In this document: positions 27,399 through 35,097 of the stretch, in pieces
Layout of the letters: every line of letters begins with the position of its first letter
How positions within the stretch are numbered: position 1 is the first letter of the stretch
Source of the DNA: Polyangiaceae bacterium
Lineage (GTDB): Bacteria > Myxococcota_A > Polyangia > Polyangiales > Polyangiaceae
Length of the DNA stretch: 39,502 nt
NCBI GenBank assembly: GCA_016929495.1
Contig: JAFGIS010000475.1
Location: 1-39,502, forward strand
Reading direction: 5' to 3'
Position numbers and translations under genes: made by a program
Notes under the pieces: model-generated
The model's database searches: none
Seen by the model: only the letters and a program-made list of their open reading frames with translations
Told to the model about the DNA's origin: nothing

Positions 27399-29084
27399 CT
27401 ACTGTGCCGCGACCGCCCCGGAGCGGCGCAGATTGCCCCTGCCCGTGGGCCACGGCATGCAGTCCGTTCCCGAGCCGGGAACCGTGTACACCAGCACCTG
27501 GCGCTCCTTGTCCACCGCGTCCTTGAGACTGACCACGATCTCGAGCTGGCCGTCGTCATCCACGTCGGCGATGGTCGGGACCGGCATCGCGCCGCGGTCT
27601 GGAAGTGCCATCTCGTGCAACAGTCCGCCGTTCGCACCGAGGATGAACAACGCGCCCTGGCCCGAAGCCGTCGAGTAGGTGTTGAACACGAGCTCCGGGC
27701 GCCCGTCCCGGGACAGGTCGGCCGCAGCGAGTCCGCCCGTCAAGACGCCGGCCTTCGTCGTGAAGGTGTATTGCCACAGCTCGCGCTTGTCGGAGGTCAC
27801 GGCGTGTATGCGGCCATCGAATCCGGCGAACACGTATTCGAATCCGTCGCTCGCCGGGTCGAGATCCACCACGGTCGCCTGATTGGTGGCCCCTACGATG
27901 TTGTCCCCTGGATCCCAGAGACCGTCGATGAAGCCCGGGGCGTGGAAGGGCTCGATCCAGTCGTCCGGACGCGTGCCATCGTGACGCACTACCCACAGAG
28001 CAACACCGCGCTCACGGTCCGCCTGCGAGGTGTTCTGCACGGACCCGAGCATGACGATATCGTTCTCCCCGTCCTGGTCGACATCGACGATGGCCGGGGC
28101 CGTGTTGGTGAAGTGGGCCTGAAGGGCGGTGTCCTCGTCGTCGGCCCAGCCCTGCTGCGCCAGCGCGTAGTCGTGCAGAAAGCGGACCCCCTGGAACTTC
28201 GTCTTGCCCTTGAAGATCGGGTCCGCGTCGAAGGCGCGACCCGTGCCGTCGTGCAGACTCACGTACGCGTTGTCCTGCGGCAGGAGGATGTCCGCGACGC
28301 CGTCATCGTCCACGTCGCCCAGCGCGACGTTCTGATCGAAGCCCGCGTGCACGTAGCAGGCGTCATCGCAGCCGCTGGCGCCCGTCGTATTCGGCGGAAA
28401 GCCCTCGACCACCGTACCGTTGTTGTGGATGGCGATCAGGATGTCCGTTTGACCGTTCTTGTCGAGGTCGGACGTCGTGCCGGCCACGAGCTCGAGCTGT
28501 CCGTCGTCGTCGATGTCCTCTGCCGCGATCGAACGCATTTCGTCGCGCCATTCGAAGGGAAACCCGTCGAGCGGCTGCCCGTGTGCATCCCAGGCGGCGA
28601 TCTGCCCACGCGAGGCGACGGCTACCTCGAGCCCGGGTAGGTCCGGTCGCAGATCCGCGACGACCGGCGGCGCCCAGATGCGGCCGGGCATTTCGAACTT
28701 GTCCACCACGGTCCCATCCAGATGCCAAATCAGGAGCACATCGTCCCGCGGAACCACGAGCTCCATGGTTCCGTCCTCGTCCAGGTCTGCGACGGCCGGC
28801 GAGGCGAGCCACGCTTCGTGCCACCGGTCGAACAGCGTCGCGACGAGCTCGGGCTCGTCCACCGTCTCGCTGCCGCCGTCCTCGCCGGCCTTGCAGCTCG
28901 CTTTGGGGAGCGGCGCCACGGGCCCGCCATCACGGTTCGAGCCCGAGCCGGTCTTGCCGCCCGTGCCGTCTGCGCTCTGTGCGTCGTCGTCGTCGTCGCC
29001 CGAGCAAGCCGGGAGCGAAACGCCGCCCGCGAGCGCCAACAGCCCAAGAATCCCTCCGAGTCGGTTCGTGCGCATCGTCGTCAC
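27399..29084 (-). CDS. FG-GAP/VCBS repeat beta-propeller lipoprotein
   Basis: A 561-residue lipoprotein. GTG 29084 is preferred because GAGGAA lies four bases upstream. The signal peptide ends SLPAC, followed by an Asp run and a Gly-rich linker. From about residue 80 to the end, repeated calcium-binding loops of the FG-GAP/VCBS type appear: AVADLDEDGTMELVV, AAEDIDDDGQLELVAG, ALGDVDDDGVADILL, AIVDVDQDGENDIVM, AAADLSRDGRPELVF, TIADVDDDGQLEIVV, about one every 60-70 residues, making a seven- to eight-bladed propeller. Such exported propellers bind ligands or act in adhesion; no enzyme motif is visible. TACAGT upstream (about 29109-29104) may be its -10 box. Confidence 0.85.
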   Translation of the reverse strand: MTTMRTNRLGGILGLLALAGGVSLPACSGDDDDDAQSADGTGGKTGSGSNRDGGPVAPLPKASCKAGEDGGSETVDEPELVATLFDRWHEAWLASPAVADLDEDGTMELVVPRDDVLLIWHLDGTVVDKFEMPGRIWAPPVVADLRPDLPGLEVAVASRGQIAAWDAHGQPLDGFPFEWRDEMRSIAAEDIDDDGQLELVAGTTSDLDKNGQTDILIAIHNNGTVVEGFPPNTTGASGCDDACYVHAGFDQNVALGDVDDDGVADILLPQDNAYVSLHDGTGRAFDADPIFKGKTKFQGVRFLHDYALAQQGWADDEDTALQAHFTNTAPAIVDVDQDGENDIVMLGSVQNTSQADRERGVALWVVRHDGTRPDDWIEPFHAPGFIDGLWDPGDNIVGATNQATVVDLDPASDGFEYVFAGFDGRIHAVTSDKRELWQYTFTTKAGVLTGGLAAADLSRDGRPELVFNTYSTASGQGALFILGANGGLLHEMALPDRGAMPVPTIADVDDDGQLEIVVSLKDAVDKERQVLVYTVPGSGTDCMPWPTGRGNLRRSGAVAAQ

Positions 29085-29207
29085 CCGTTTCCTCGTCCAG
29101 AACTGTACTCGCGCCGGGCGAAATCGTCTGCGGCGCTCAGAACGGCGCTCAGTGCCGAAAGAGAAGGTGCGTCCGTGTACCGACAGGTATGCCTGAACGC
29201 TCCGACC

Positions 29208-29300
29208 TCAGCGCAGCCCATGCCGCGCTGCGAGCACCGCAGCCTGGGTTCTATCGGACACGCCGAGCTTTTCGTAGATCGCCGTCAAGTAGTGCCCGCC
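29208..29300 (-). pseudogene. C-terminal remnant of a LuxR-type HTH protein
   Basis: The minus strand encodes HYLTAIYEKLGVSDRTQAAV followed by LAARHGLR and a stop, which is the end of a LuxR/NarL helix-turn-helix domain (usual form V-x-x-HLTxIYxKLGVSDRTQAV). Upstream the reading frame changes: another frame continues with LIDDGFAGKKADVREQ, resembling the preceding turn of the same domain. So the gene is frameshifted and lacks its N-terminal domains. It lies beside a transposase remnant. Confidence 0.6.
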
Positions 29301-29351
29301 TGTTCGCGCACATCCGCTTTCTTGCCAGCGAACCCATCGTCGATGAGCCGG

Positions 29352-29813
29352 TCACGGTTCCCGTGAGTCCGCCCCGCACGCACCATCCGGTGAGTAGCGT
29401 CGCTCGAAACTGCTCTCTTCGCCGAGCATCCGCGTGCTCTCAGTCATCACCACCGACCGCAGTCCCTTCCACAAGCGCCGGTCGGCCATCCACTCGATGT
29501 CATCGCTCACGACCACGTGGCGCGTCTCGATACGGCCATGTTCCGCGTCCACCGTCTCGTTTTCGTCATGTCGAGTGTCTCGGAATCCATCCGCCTGGGC
29601 TGATTCGAAGAATGCCCGCACCTCTTGGCGAAGCGTGGGTTGGTTGTCCTTGAGCGTCAGTACGTAGTCCGCATCCTGCAGCTCGTACCGCCGGGTCCGC
29701 TCGACTCGTGGGTCTTCCAAGCTCTCGAAGTGCGCCCAAATCGCCGGACCCTCGCATCTTCCGGCATGGAACACATTTCGCGCCCCATGGAAAGCGAATT
29801 TGGATGCGGTCAC
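29352..29813 (-). pseudogene. ISAs1-family transposase remnant with internal deletion
   Basis: A 153-residue frame containing pieces of an ISAs1-type transposase. HFESLEDPRVERTRRYEL (residues 28-45) is the N-terminal signature. It joins directly to DADYVLTLKDNQPTLRQEV and then ENETVDAEHGRIETR and LWKGLRSVVM, which in intact enzymes lie some 150 residues later. The first part of the DDE catalytic domain is thus deleted, with a junction near nucleotide 29678. After ERRY (about residue 138) the family sequence stops, so the C-terminal glutamate is gone too. It is not functional. No terminal inverted repeats were recognised. Confidence 0.8.
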
Positions 29814-29836
29814 CCTGGGCGCGATGCAGGCGGCTC

Positions 29837-29865
29837 TTGAAAACTGAAAGACAAGGTTTTAATCT
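29837..29865 (+). promoter_or_regulatory. Putative promoter of the DUF4143 ATPase, leaderless geometry
   Basis: TTGAAA (29837-29842), a 17-bp spacer, then TAATCT (29860-29865), in an AT-rich island. The -10 box ends six bases before GTG 29872. No Shine-Dalgarno sequence is present. Confidence 0.5.
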
Positions 29866-29871
29866 TCACGA

Positions 29872-31038
29872 GTGCAGATTCTCAGGAAGGCCCATGTCCA
29901 GCAGCTCAGCCGGCTCCTGCGCCAGTACCCGATCGTGGCGGTGCTCGGTGCGCGGCAAGTCGGCAAGACGACGCTGGCCCGTCAGCTCGTTGCCGGGCGG
30001 AAGGGTCCCTGCAGCTGGTTCGATCTGGAAGATCCGCGCGACCGAGCTCTGCTCGTCGAGCCGACGCTGGCGCTTGCGGGTCTACGTGGGTTGGTGGTGC
30101 TCGACGAGATCCAACGCAGCCCAGACCTCTTCCCAGTGCTCCGTGTTCTGGCCGACCGCCCGCGCACTCCGGCGCGCTTCCTGATCCTGGGTAGTGCCTC
30201 TCCCGATCTCCTTCGGCAAGGGTCGGAAACGCTCGCTGGCCGCATTGGATTTCACGAGCTCGGCGGCTTCGATCTGCAGGAGGTCGGCGTCGAGCATCTG
30301 GAGCGGCTGTGGTTCCGCGGGAGCCTGCCCCGCTCCTATCTGGCTCGAAGCCACAGCCAGAGCAGCGACTGGCGGCATGGGTTCGTCCGCACGTTCCTCG
30401 AGCGGGACATCCCGAACCTGGGCGTGCGCATCCCCGCCACGACGCTGGAAAGCTTCTGGACCATGCTGGCGCACTACCACGGCCAGCTCTGGAACGGGTC
30501 GGAACTGGCCAGGGCGCTCGCCGTCTCTCAGCCCACCGTGCGCTCCTACCTCGATCTGCTCTCGGGCGCCTTCGTGGTGACGACGCTCCGGCCCTGGTTC
30601 GAGAACGTGGGCAAGCGCGTGGTCAAGTCTCCGAAGGTGTATCTCGCCGACAGCGGGCTCCTTCACTCCCTGCTTGGACTGGAAACGCCGGGCGAGCTCT
30701 TGCGCCACCCGAAGGTCGGCGCCAGCTGGGAGGGCTTCATGCTGGCCGACGTGGTGCGCACGCTGCGGGCCCGGCGTGAAGAGTGCTTCTTCTGGGCGGC
30801 TCATTCTGGGCCCGAGCTCGATCTGCTCGTCGTCAGCGGACGTCACCGATTGGGGTTCGAATTCAAGCGAACCGACAGCCCTCGCATTACGCCGTCCATG
30901 CAGGCCGCATACGAGCTGTTGCGGTTGGATGGCATCGACGTGGTACATGCCGGAAGCCGAACGTTCCAGATGAAGCCACATATGCGAGCGGTGGCCGCAC
31001 GGGATGTGGTGACGACGCTGAAGGCGCTCAGGGGGTAG
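29872..31038 (+). CDS. AAA ATPase with DUF4143 domain
   Basis: A 388-residue protein of the large ATPase/DUF4143 family. Walker A is GARQVGKTT (residues 26-34) and Walker B LVVLDEIQ (about 76-83), followed by FLILGSASPDLL, the sensor strand. A winged-helix-like section (NGSELARALAVSQPTVRSYL, then DLLSGAFVVTTLRPW) follows. The DUF4143 domain is at about 230-360, with SPKVYLADSGLLHSLLGL and the restriction-endonuclease-like FFWAAHSGPELDLLVVSGRH, then LGFEFKRTDSPR (E-D-LL...E-K motif). Members are common on mobile or accessory DNA and their role is unsettled; a nuclease or toxin-related role has been suggested. It starts at GTG 29872. It is followed in the same frame by a shortened four-helix-bundle gene. 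The setting beside IS remnants suggests acquired DNA. Confidence 0.88.
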   Translation: MQILRKAHVQQLSRLLRQYPIVAVLGARQVGKTTLARQLVAGRKGPCSWFDLEDPRDRALLVEPTLALAGLRGLVVLDEIQRSPDLFPVLRVLADRPRTPARFLILGSASPDLLRQGSETLAGRIGFHELGGFDLQEVGVEHLERLWFRGSLPRSYLARSHSQSSDWRHGFVRTFLERDIPNLGVRIPATTLESFWTMLAHYHGQLWNGSELARALAVSQPTVRSYLDLLSGAFVVTTLRPWFENVGKRVVKSPKVYLADSGLLHSLLGLETPGELLRHPKVGASWEGFMLADVVRTLRARREECFFWAAHSGPELDLLVVSGRHRLGFEFKRTDSPRITPSMQAAYELLRLDGIDVVHAGSRTFQMKPHMRAVAARDVVTTLKALRG

Positions 31039-31056
31039 CGGGCTCATGCCCCGACC

Positions 31057-31368
31057 TTGGCCGTGTATCGGCTGGCCACCAGCCTTCCGGCCGACGAGCG
31101 TTTCGGCCTCTGCTCGCAGCTGCGGCGTGCCGCTGTTTCTGTGCCCGCCAACATCGTGGAAGGCTCCAAACGTCAGAGCGCCGCTGAGTATGCACGCTTC
31201 CTCAACATCGCTGAGGCATCCCTGGCCGAAACGGAGTACCTGCTGCTCTTGGCCTTGGACCTCGGCTACGTGTCCAACGACGCTCACCAACCCATCGCCG
31301 CAGAAATCGACGAAGTCGCTCGAATGCTCCACGCCCTGCGCGTCAAGGTCGAGCCGGGCGATCCCTGA
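31057..31368 (+). CDS. Four-helix-bundle protein (S23/IVP type), N-terminally short
   Basis: A 103-residue member of the four-helix-bundle family first known from 23S rRNA intervening sequences. [13 protein letters not shown] text ([20 protein letters not shown], then PANIVEGS) and [30 protein letters not shown] are diagnostic. Normal members begin about 12 residues earlier with a helix like LxVWQKAM; here the frame begins [11 protein letters not shown] and the only in-frame codons upstream are seven residues after the ATPase stop. So the N-terminal helix is truncated and the start must be TTG 31057 or GTG 31063, with no good ribosome site. It may be inactive or read as a coupled product. Its biological role is unknown. 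Confidence 0.7.
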   Translation: MAVYRLATSLPADERFGLCSQLRRAAVSVPANIVEGSKRQSAAEYARFLNIAEASLAETEYLLLLALDLGYVSNDAHQPIAAEIDEVARMLHALRVKVEPGDP

Positions 31369-31473
31369 CTCTCGACTCAAGACTCTTGACTGTCGACGCG
31401 GGGCTCCGGCGTATCAGTCAGCACAACCTATCAGGTCGCAGCATGCCTTGTCGGGCTGGGGCGGAGCCCCGCT

Positions 31474-31590
31474 AGAGCACCAATCAGTCTGCCAACCGCG
31501 GCGGCGACGCCGAAAACGCACCCCTCGGCGGGCGAGGGTGCGTCTTCGGCGTCGCCTTTGGCGTGGTCTGCTGCGTGTTCGGTGCTCTAG
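31474..31590. repeat. 117-bp element with terminal inverted repeats and a long internal hairpin
   Basis: Perfect 9-bp terminal inverted repeats, TAGAGCACC at 31474-31482 and GGTGCTCTA at 31582-31590, enclose a near-perfect hairpin at 31504-31557 whose arms run GGCGACGCCGAA... and ...TTCGGCGTCGCC, about 24 bp with one mismatch and one bulge. It looks like a MITE- or REP-like element, or a very strong terminator; no target duplication was found. Confidence 0.6.
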
Positions 31591-31647
31591 GTCCTTGTTT
31601 TGTCCGCGGCAATCAAACTGATTGCCGCTCTAGCTAGCTAGGACCTC
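31590..31647. terminator. Nested hairpin after the four-helix-bundle gene
   Basis: GCGGCAATCA (31607-31616), loop AAC, TGATTGCCGC (31620-31629): a perfect 10-bp stem. Outer arms AGGTCCT (31590-31596) and AGGACCT (31641-31647) enclose it. It lies between convergent genes, 14 bases from the PLD gene's stop, and could terminate both. Confidence 0.45.
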
Positions 31648-31660
31648 CTCAGAGGACCTT

Positions 31661-32410
31661 CTACGGAACCGTGCCAGTTCCCGTCTTCTGTGAGCGGATC
31701 CGGGTCTTCCCGCCGCCCTGCAGCTCCGCGACTCCGGGCCGCTTCGCCCCCAGACGATCCAGCGGCCGCGCGCAGAGCCGCCGCACGCCACAGTGCTGAC
31801 ACTCGCGGCCCGACCAGATCGCCTCGAACCGCGACTGAACGGTGTCGAGCAGGTACTCGTCCGTGGTGAGCACGCCCAGCTCGAAGTTGCGCCGACCCTC
31901 GCTGCGCGCTCCGAGCCCGGCTCCGGTGAAGTTGGCGCTGCCGAGATAGAGCAGCCGTCCGTCGATGACGATGACCTTGAAGTGCACCCGGGGGCACTGC
32001 CGCAGCGCGAGCTCCTTGCGCAAGCGCGGCAGTCTAGCGAGCTCGGTCGCGAAGGGCCGCGACGGCTCCTTGCCGTGCAGCACCCGAAGCTCGACGCCCG
32101 CGTCCCCGAGCGCCTGAAGCTGCTCCAGCACGCTCATGCCCTGACCGCGAGCCCGTGCGCGCGTCCCGGGCGGAGCCGGCACGCGAAGCTCCTTGAGGTT
32201 CGCCGTCCCGATCCAGACGGCCACCCGAGCCGACGGCAGCTCGGTTGCGATGAGTCGCTCGTAGTGGTCCATGCCGTCGAGCAGCCAGACGCCAGCCTGA
32301 CGCTCGGCTGGGACGGCTCGGGCCCCCGCGGCCGCGGCGCGCTCCCGGCCCGCTCGGCCGCGCCGCTCGCGCGCCGAACGATGTGCAGCCCTCGCGATGA
32401 CTCCACGCAT
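31661..32410 (-). CDS. Phospholipase D-like protein with single HKD motif
   Basis: A 249-residue PLD-superfamily protein. The C-terminal half holds one full HKD motif: VHFKVIVIDGRLLYLGSANF (His, Lys four residues into the strand, Asp, then the G-S-N turn). The N-terminal half has only the trailing IGTANLKEL element, so the active site is either formed by a dimer, as in Nuc-type nucleases, or partly degenerate. The end carries RECQHCGVRRLC, a CxxC-x4-C cluster that may bind metal. The N-terminus is Arg/Ala-rich and could be a start error. ATG 32410 is chosen over 32437 because a TATAGT box lies between. It could be a nuclease or lipase; I cannot decide. Confidence 0.75.
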   Translation of the reverse strand: MRGVIARAAHRSARERRGRAGRERAAAAGARAVPAERQAGVWLLDGMDHYERLIATELPSARVAVWIGTANLKELRVPAPPGTRARARGQGMSVLEQLQALGDAGVELRVLHGKEPSRPFATELARLPRLRKELALRQCPRVHFKVIVIDGRLLYLGSANFTGAGLGARSEGRRNFELGVLTTDEYLLDTVQSRFEAIWSGRECQHCGVRRLCARPLDRLGAKRPGVAELQGGGKTRIRSQKTGTGTVP

Positions 32411-32422
32411 GGCGACGCCTGG

Positions 32423-32428
32423 ACTATA
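32423..32428 (-). promoter_or_regulatory. Putative -10 box of the PLD-like gene
   Basis: TATAGT (five of six to consensus) on the minus strand, twelve bases before ATG 32410, giving a leader of about five bases. No clear -35 is visible. Confidence 0.35.
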
Positions 32429-32654
32429 GCGGCACATGCGCGGGTCCTGCCACCCGCGAAGCCGAGGGCTCTGCCACCCGCTTCGCTGCGGCGCGCAGAG
32501 GCTGTCGGTCCGGGTGGGACAGCAAAGCGAGCTATTCCCGGCCTATCGAAAGTATTCCCGTGGTCCGTTCCTACGGTGGGACCCCCCCATGCTACGCGTC
32601 GGCTCTACCCCTCCGCCCACGGTCGAGCTCGGTCAGGCTCCAAGGTAACACCCG

Positions 32655-33920
32655 GTGATCATCTACAATCTGTTCCCACTTCTGGCCGGCACGTTCCCAC
32701 GCTGGCAGGAGCACATCGATCGCGCAGCCCGGATGGGCTTCGATTGGGTGTTCGTCAACCCCGTACAGCGCACCGGCTCCTCGCACAGCCTCTACTCGAT
32801 CGCCGACTACTTCGCACTGAACCCCGCCTTCGTCGATGGCCCCGATCCGTCGCGCGGTTTCGAGCAGTTGCGTGAAGCCGTCCAGCAGGCACGGGGCGTC
32901 GGGCTCAGCATGATGACGGACCTGGTCGTCAATCACAGCGCCTCGGACGGACCGCTGACGAGGACCCACCCCGAATGGTTCGTCCGTGAAAACGGCAAGA
33001 TAGCCAACGCTTTCTGCGTCGAGAAGGGCGAGAAGAAGTACTGGATGGACCTCGCCCTGTTCGATCACAAGAAGACGAGCGACCCGGAAGGGTTGTTCGA
33101 CTACTTCGTCAGGGTGGTCGAGCTGTTGCTCGAGCTTGGCTTTCGAGGGTTCCGCTGCGACGCCGCCTACCAGGTGTCTTCCGCCTTCTGGAAGCGGCTG
33201 ATTCGGCGCATTCGAAGCCGCTCTCCGCACGCCGTGTTCGTCGCAGAGACGCTGGGCTGCACGCCAGCGCAGACGCTGCGGACCGCATCCGCCGGTTTCG
33301 ACTGGATCTTCAACAGCAGCAAGTGGTGGGACTTCGATGCCCCCTGGCTCCACAAGCAGTACGAGCTCACCCGAACGCTCGCCCCGTCCATCGGCTTTCC
33401 GGAGAGTCACGACACCGCCCGCCTGATGGCCGAAACCGGCAACGAGGCTGCTCTCAAGCAGCTCTATCTCTTCAGCGCGCTGTTCTCGGCCGGCGTGATG
33501 GTGCCCATGGGATTCGAATTCGGCTTCCGCAAGCGGCTGGACGTCGTGCGCACCCGGCCCGAGGACTGGGAGCAGTCGAGCACGGACCTTCGCACCTTCA
33601 TCGAAGCCGTCAACCGACTCAAGCGATCCTGGCCGGTCTTCTCCGAAGAAGGACGGCTGCGCTTCCTGAAACACGAGAACCCGCGCGTTCTGGTGATGTG
33701 GAAGACGTCGAAGCAGCGCGCTCAGGAAGGCCTGGTCATCTTGAACAAGGACACGGACCGGCGTCAGACATTCTGGGCCCAGTCGCTCTCTCGCTACATG
33801 CTCGACTCACGACCTTTGCGCTGCGTGTCGCCCGAGAACCCGCTCGACGTCGTGGCCCAGCCGTTCCACTACGAGCTTCGCCCCGGCGAGGCCGTGGTGC
33901 TGGTGACCGAGCCGCAGTAG
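32655..33920 (+). CDS. GH13-family alpha-glucan enzyme (compact)
   Basis: A 421-residue (beta/alpha)8 enzyme of the alpha-amylase family without signal peptide, so cytoplasmic. The catalytic triad is intact: nucleophile Asp169 in GFRGFRCDAAYQV, acid/base Glu198 in VFVAETLGC, transition-state Asp253 in GFPESHDTARL. MMTDLVVNHSASDG is conserved region I, and FVNPVQRTGSSHSLYSIADY the loop typical of the GlgE/maltosyltransferase branch (GH13_3). Unlike GlgE it lacks the extra N-terminal domains and is about 250 residues shorter; a short C-terminal beta domain is present. It begins at GTG 32655 with AAGG nine bases upstream. Product specificity is uncertain: a small amylase-like or maltosyltransferase-like activity is possible. 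It converges with the FKBP gene with only three bases between stops. Confidence 0.85.
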   Translation: MIIYNLFPLLAGTFPRWQEHIDRAARMGFDWVFVNPVQRTGSSHSLYSIADYFALNPAFVDGPDPSRGFEQLREAVQQARGVGLSMMTDLVVNHSASDGPLTRTHPEWFVRENGKIANAFCVEKGEKKYWMDLALFDHKKTSDPEGLFDYFVRVVELLLELGFRGFRCDAAYQVSSAFWKRLIRRIRSRSPHAVFVAETLGCTPAQTLRTASAGFDWIFNSSKWWDFDAPWLHKQYELTRTLAPSIGFPESHDTARLMAETGNEAALKQLYLFSALFSAGVMVPMGFEFGFRKRLDVVRTRPEDWEQSSTDLRTFIEAVNRLKRSWPVFSEEGRLRFLKHENPRVLVMWKTSKQRAQEGLVILNKDTDRRQTFWAQSLSRYMLDSRPLRCVSPENPLDVVAQPFHYELRPGEAVVLVTEPQ

Positions 33921-33923
33921 GGC

Positions 33924-34853
33924 CTACTGGATCGCGACCAGCTCGACGTCGAACACGAGCGCACCAGCCGGCGCACCGGGTCTCGGATGGTCGCCGTAGG
34001 CGAGCTTGCCGGGGATCCAGAAGCGGAACTTGTCCCCGACCTTCATCAGCTGCACACCCTCGGTCCAACCCGCTATGACCTGCGAGAGCGAGAAGGTGGC
34101 AGGACTGCCGCGCACGACCGAGCTGTCGAACATCTTGCCGTCCGTGGTCCAGCCCGTGTAGTGCACCGTCACCCGGTCGGTCGCCTTCGGATGGACCGTG
34201 CCCTTGCCCTTCTCCAACACCGTGTATGCGAGCCCGGAGGGCGTCGTTTTCGCGCCCTTGGGAGCCTTGGCCACGTCCTTGGGCACGGGCGGCGGCTCGG
34301 GCGCCTTCTCGATCGACAACAGCTCGACGTCGAACGTGAGAGCACCCGCAGGCGCCCCCATGCGCGGCGTTTCGCCGTACGCGAGCTTGGCCGGGATCCA
34401 CAGCCGCCGCTTCTCGCCTTCCACCATGAGCTGCAGGCCTTCGGTCCATCCTTTGATGACCTGGCTCACGCCGAACTCGGCAGGCTCGCCGCGCTGAACC
34501 GAGCTGTCGAACATCTTGCCGTCCGTGGTCCAGCCCGTGTAGTGGACCTTGACCTTGTCGTTGACACCGGGATGCGTCTTGCCGGTGCCCTTGGTCAGCA
34601 CCTTGCTCGCCAGCCCCGACGCGGTCTTGGCGGCGTCCTTGGGAGGCGTGGCCACGTCCGCGGGCGCCGCGATGGCCTGCGGCTGGCTCGGAGGCTCTTC
34701 GGCCTTGGGCGGCGTCTCGCTGGGCGGAGGCGGCGTCTCGGCCTTGGGCTCCGCTGGCGCCGTGGCGTGCTCCAGCGGCTCCGGATTTTCCTGCTTGCAG
34801 GCGGTCGAGGTGACCAGGGCGAAACAGACGCAAATCCAGCGAGCTCGAATCAT
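33924..34853 (-). CDS. Tandem FKBP-type peptidyl-prolyl isomerase lipoprotein
   Basis: A 309-residue lipoprotein starting at ATG 34853, where MIRARWICVCFALVTSTAC gives a signal peptide and lipobox; the longer open frame to 35342 is not needed. A Pro/Glu/Lys linker (residues 20-75) is followed by two FKBP domains, about 80-185 and 200-309. Each has VxVHYTGWTTDGKMFDSSV, the Q-V-I-x-G-W-T-E-G active-site strand and AYGxxPRxGAPAGALxFDVE, with the usual aromatic pocket residues. They catalyse cis-trans proline isomerisation of exported proteins, likely in the periplasm. Two nearly equal domains indicate an internal duplication. It is divergent from the GH5 gene, and both have TTG/TAnnnT promoters facing outward. 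Confidence 0.9.
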   Translation of the reverse strand: MIRARWICVCFALVTSTACKQENPEPLEHATAPAEPKAETPPPPSETPPKAEEPPSQPQAIAAPADVATPPKDAAKTASGLASKVLTKGTGKTHPGVNDKVKVHYTGWTTDGKMFDSSVQRGEPAEFGVSQVIKGWTEGLQLMVEGEKRRLWIPAKLAYGETPRMGAPAGALTFDVELLSIEKAPEPPPVPKDVAKAPKGAKTTPSGLAYTVLEKGKGTVHPKATDRVTVHYTGWTTDGKMFDSSVVRGSPATFSLSQVIAGWTEGVQLMKVGDKFRFWIPGKLAYGDHPRPGAPAGALVFDVELVAIQ

Positions 34854-34860
34854 GGGTGCG

Positions 34861-34889
34861 AGCGTAGCCGGGCGGGGCCGAGGGTGCAA
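34861..34889 (-). promoter_or_regulatory. Putative promoter of the FKBP gene, leaderless geometry
   Basis: Reading the minus strand, TTGCAC (34889-34884), 17 bp, then TACGCT (34866-34861), which ends seven bases before ATG 34853. No Shine-Dalgarno sequence fits. Confidence 0.4.
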
Positions 34890-35060
34890 TGGCGCTGCTC
34901 GCGCCTTGCCTTCTGGCTTCACTCTACGTGGATCTGGAGCTCGTCTGGCAGGCGATGGGTTTCCAAGCGTCGACGGCGCGGTCGCCATGGTGGCGCACGA
35001 CGCCGGCGGCTTCGGCGAGGCGACGGAAGACACCGCTCGCCGCACGGCTTCGCTGGCCGG

Positions 35061-35090
35061 TTGTGGGGAGCCCAGCGCGTGCGCTAGGCT
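35061..35090 (+). promoter_or_regulatory. Putative promoter of the GH5 gene, leaderless geometry
   Basis: TTGTGG (35061-35066), 18 bp, then TAGGCT (35085-35090), ending seven bases before ATG 35098. It supports that start over the longer open frame. Confidence 0.4.
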
Positions 35091-35097
35091 CGTCTGC

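Noticed and set aside
34549..35097. A longer N-terminus for the GH5 lipoprotein
   Set aside because: The signal peptide and lipobox start at 35098, a promoter-like box precedes it, and the extra part is antisense to the FKBP gene.
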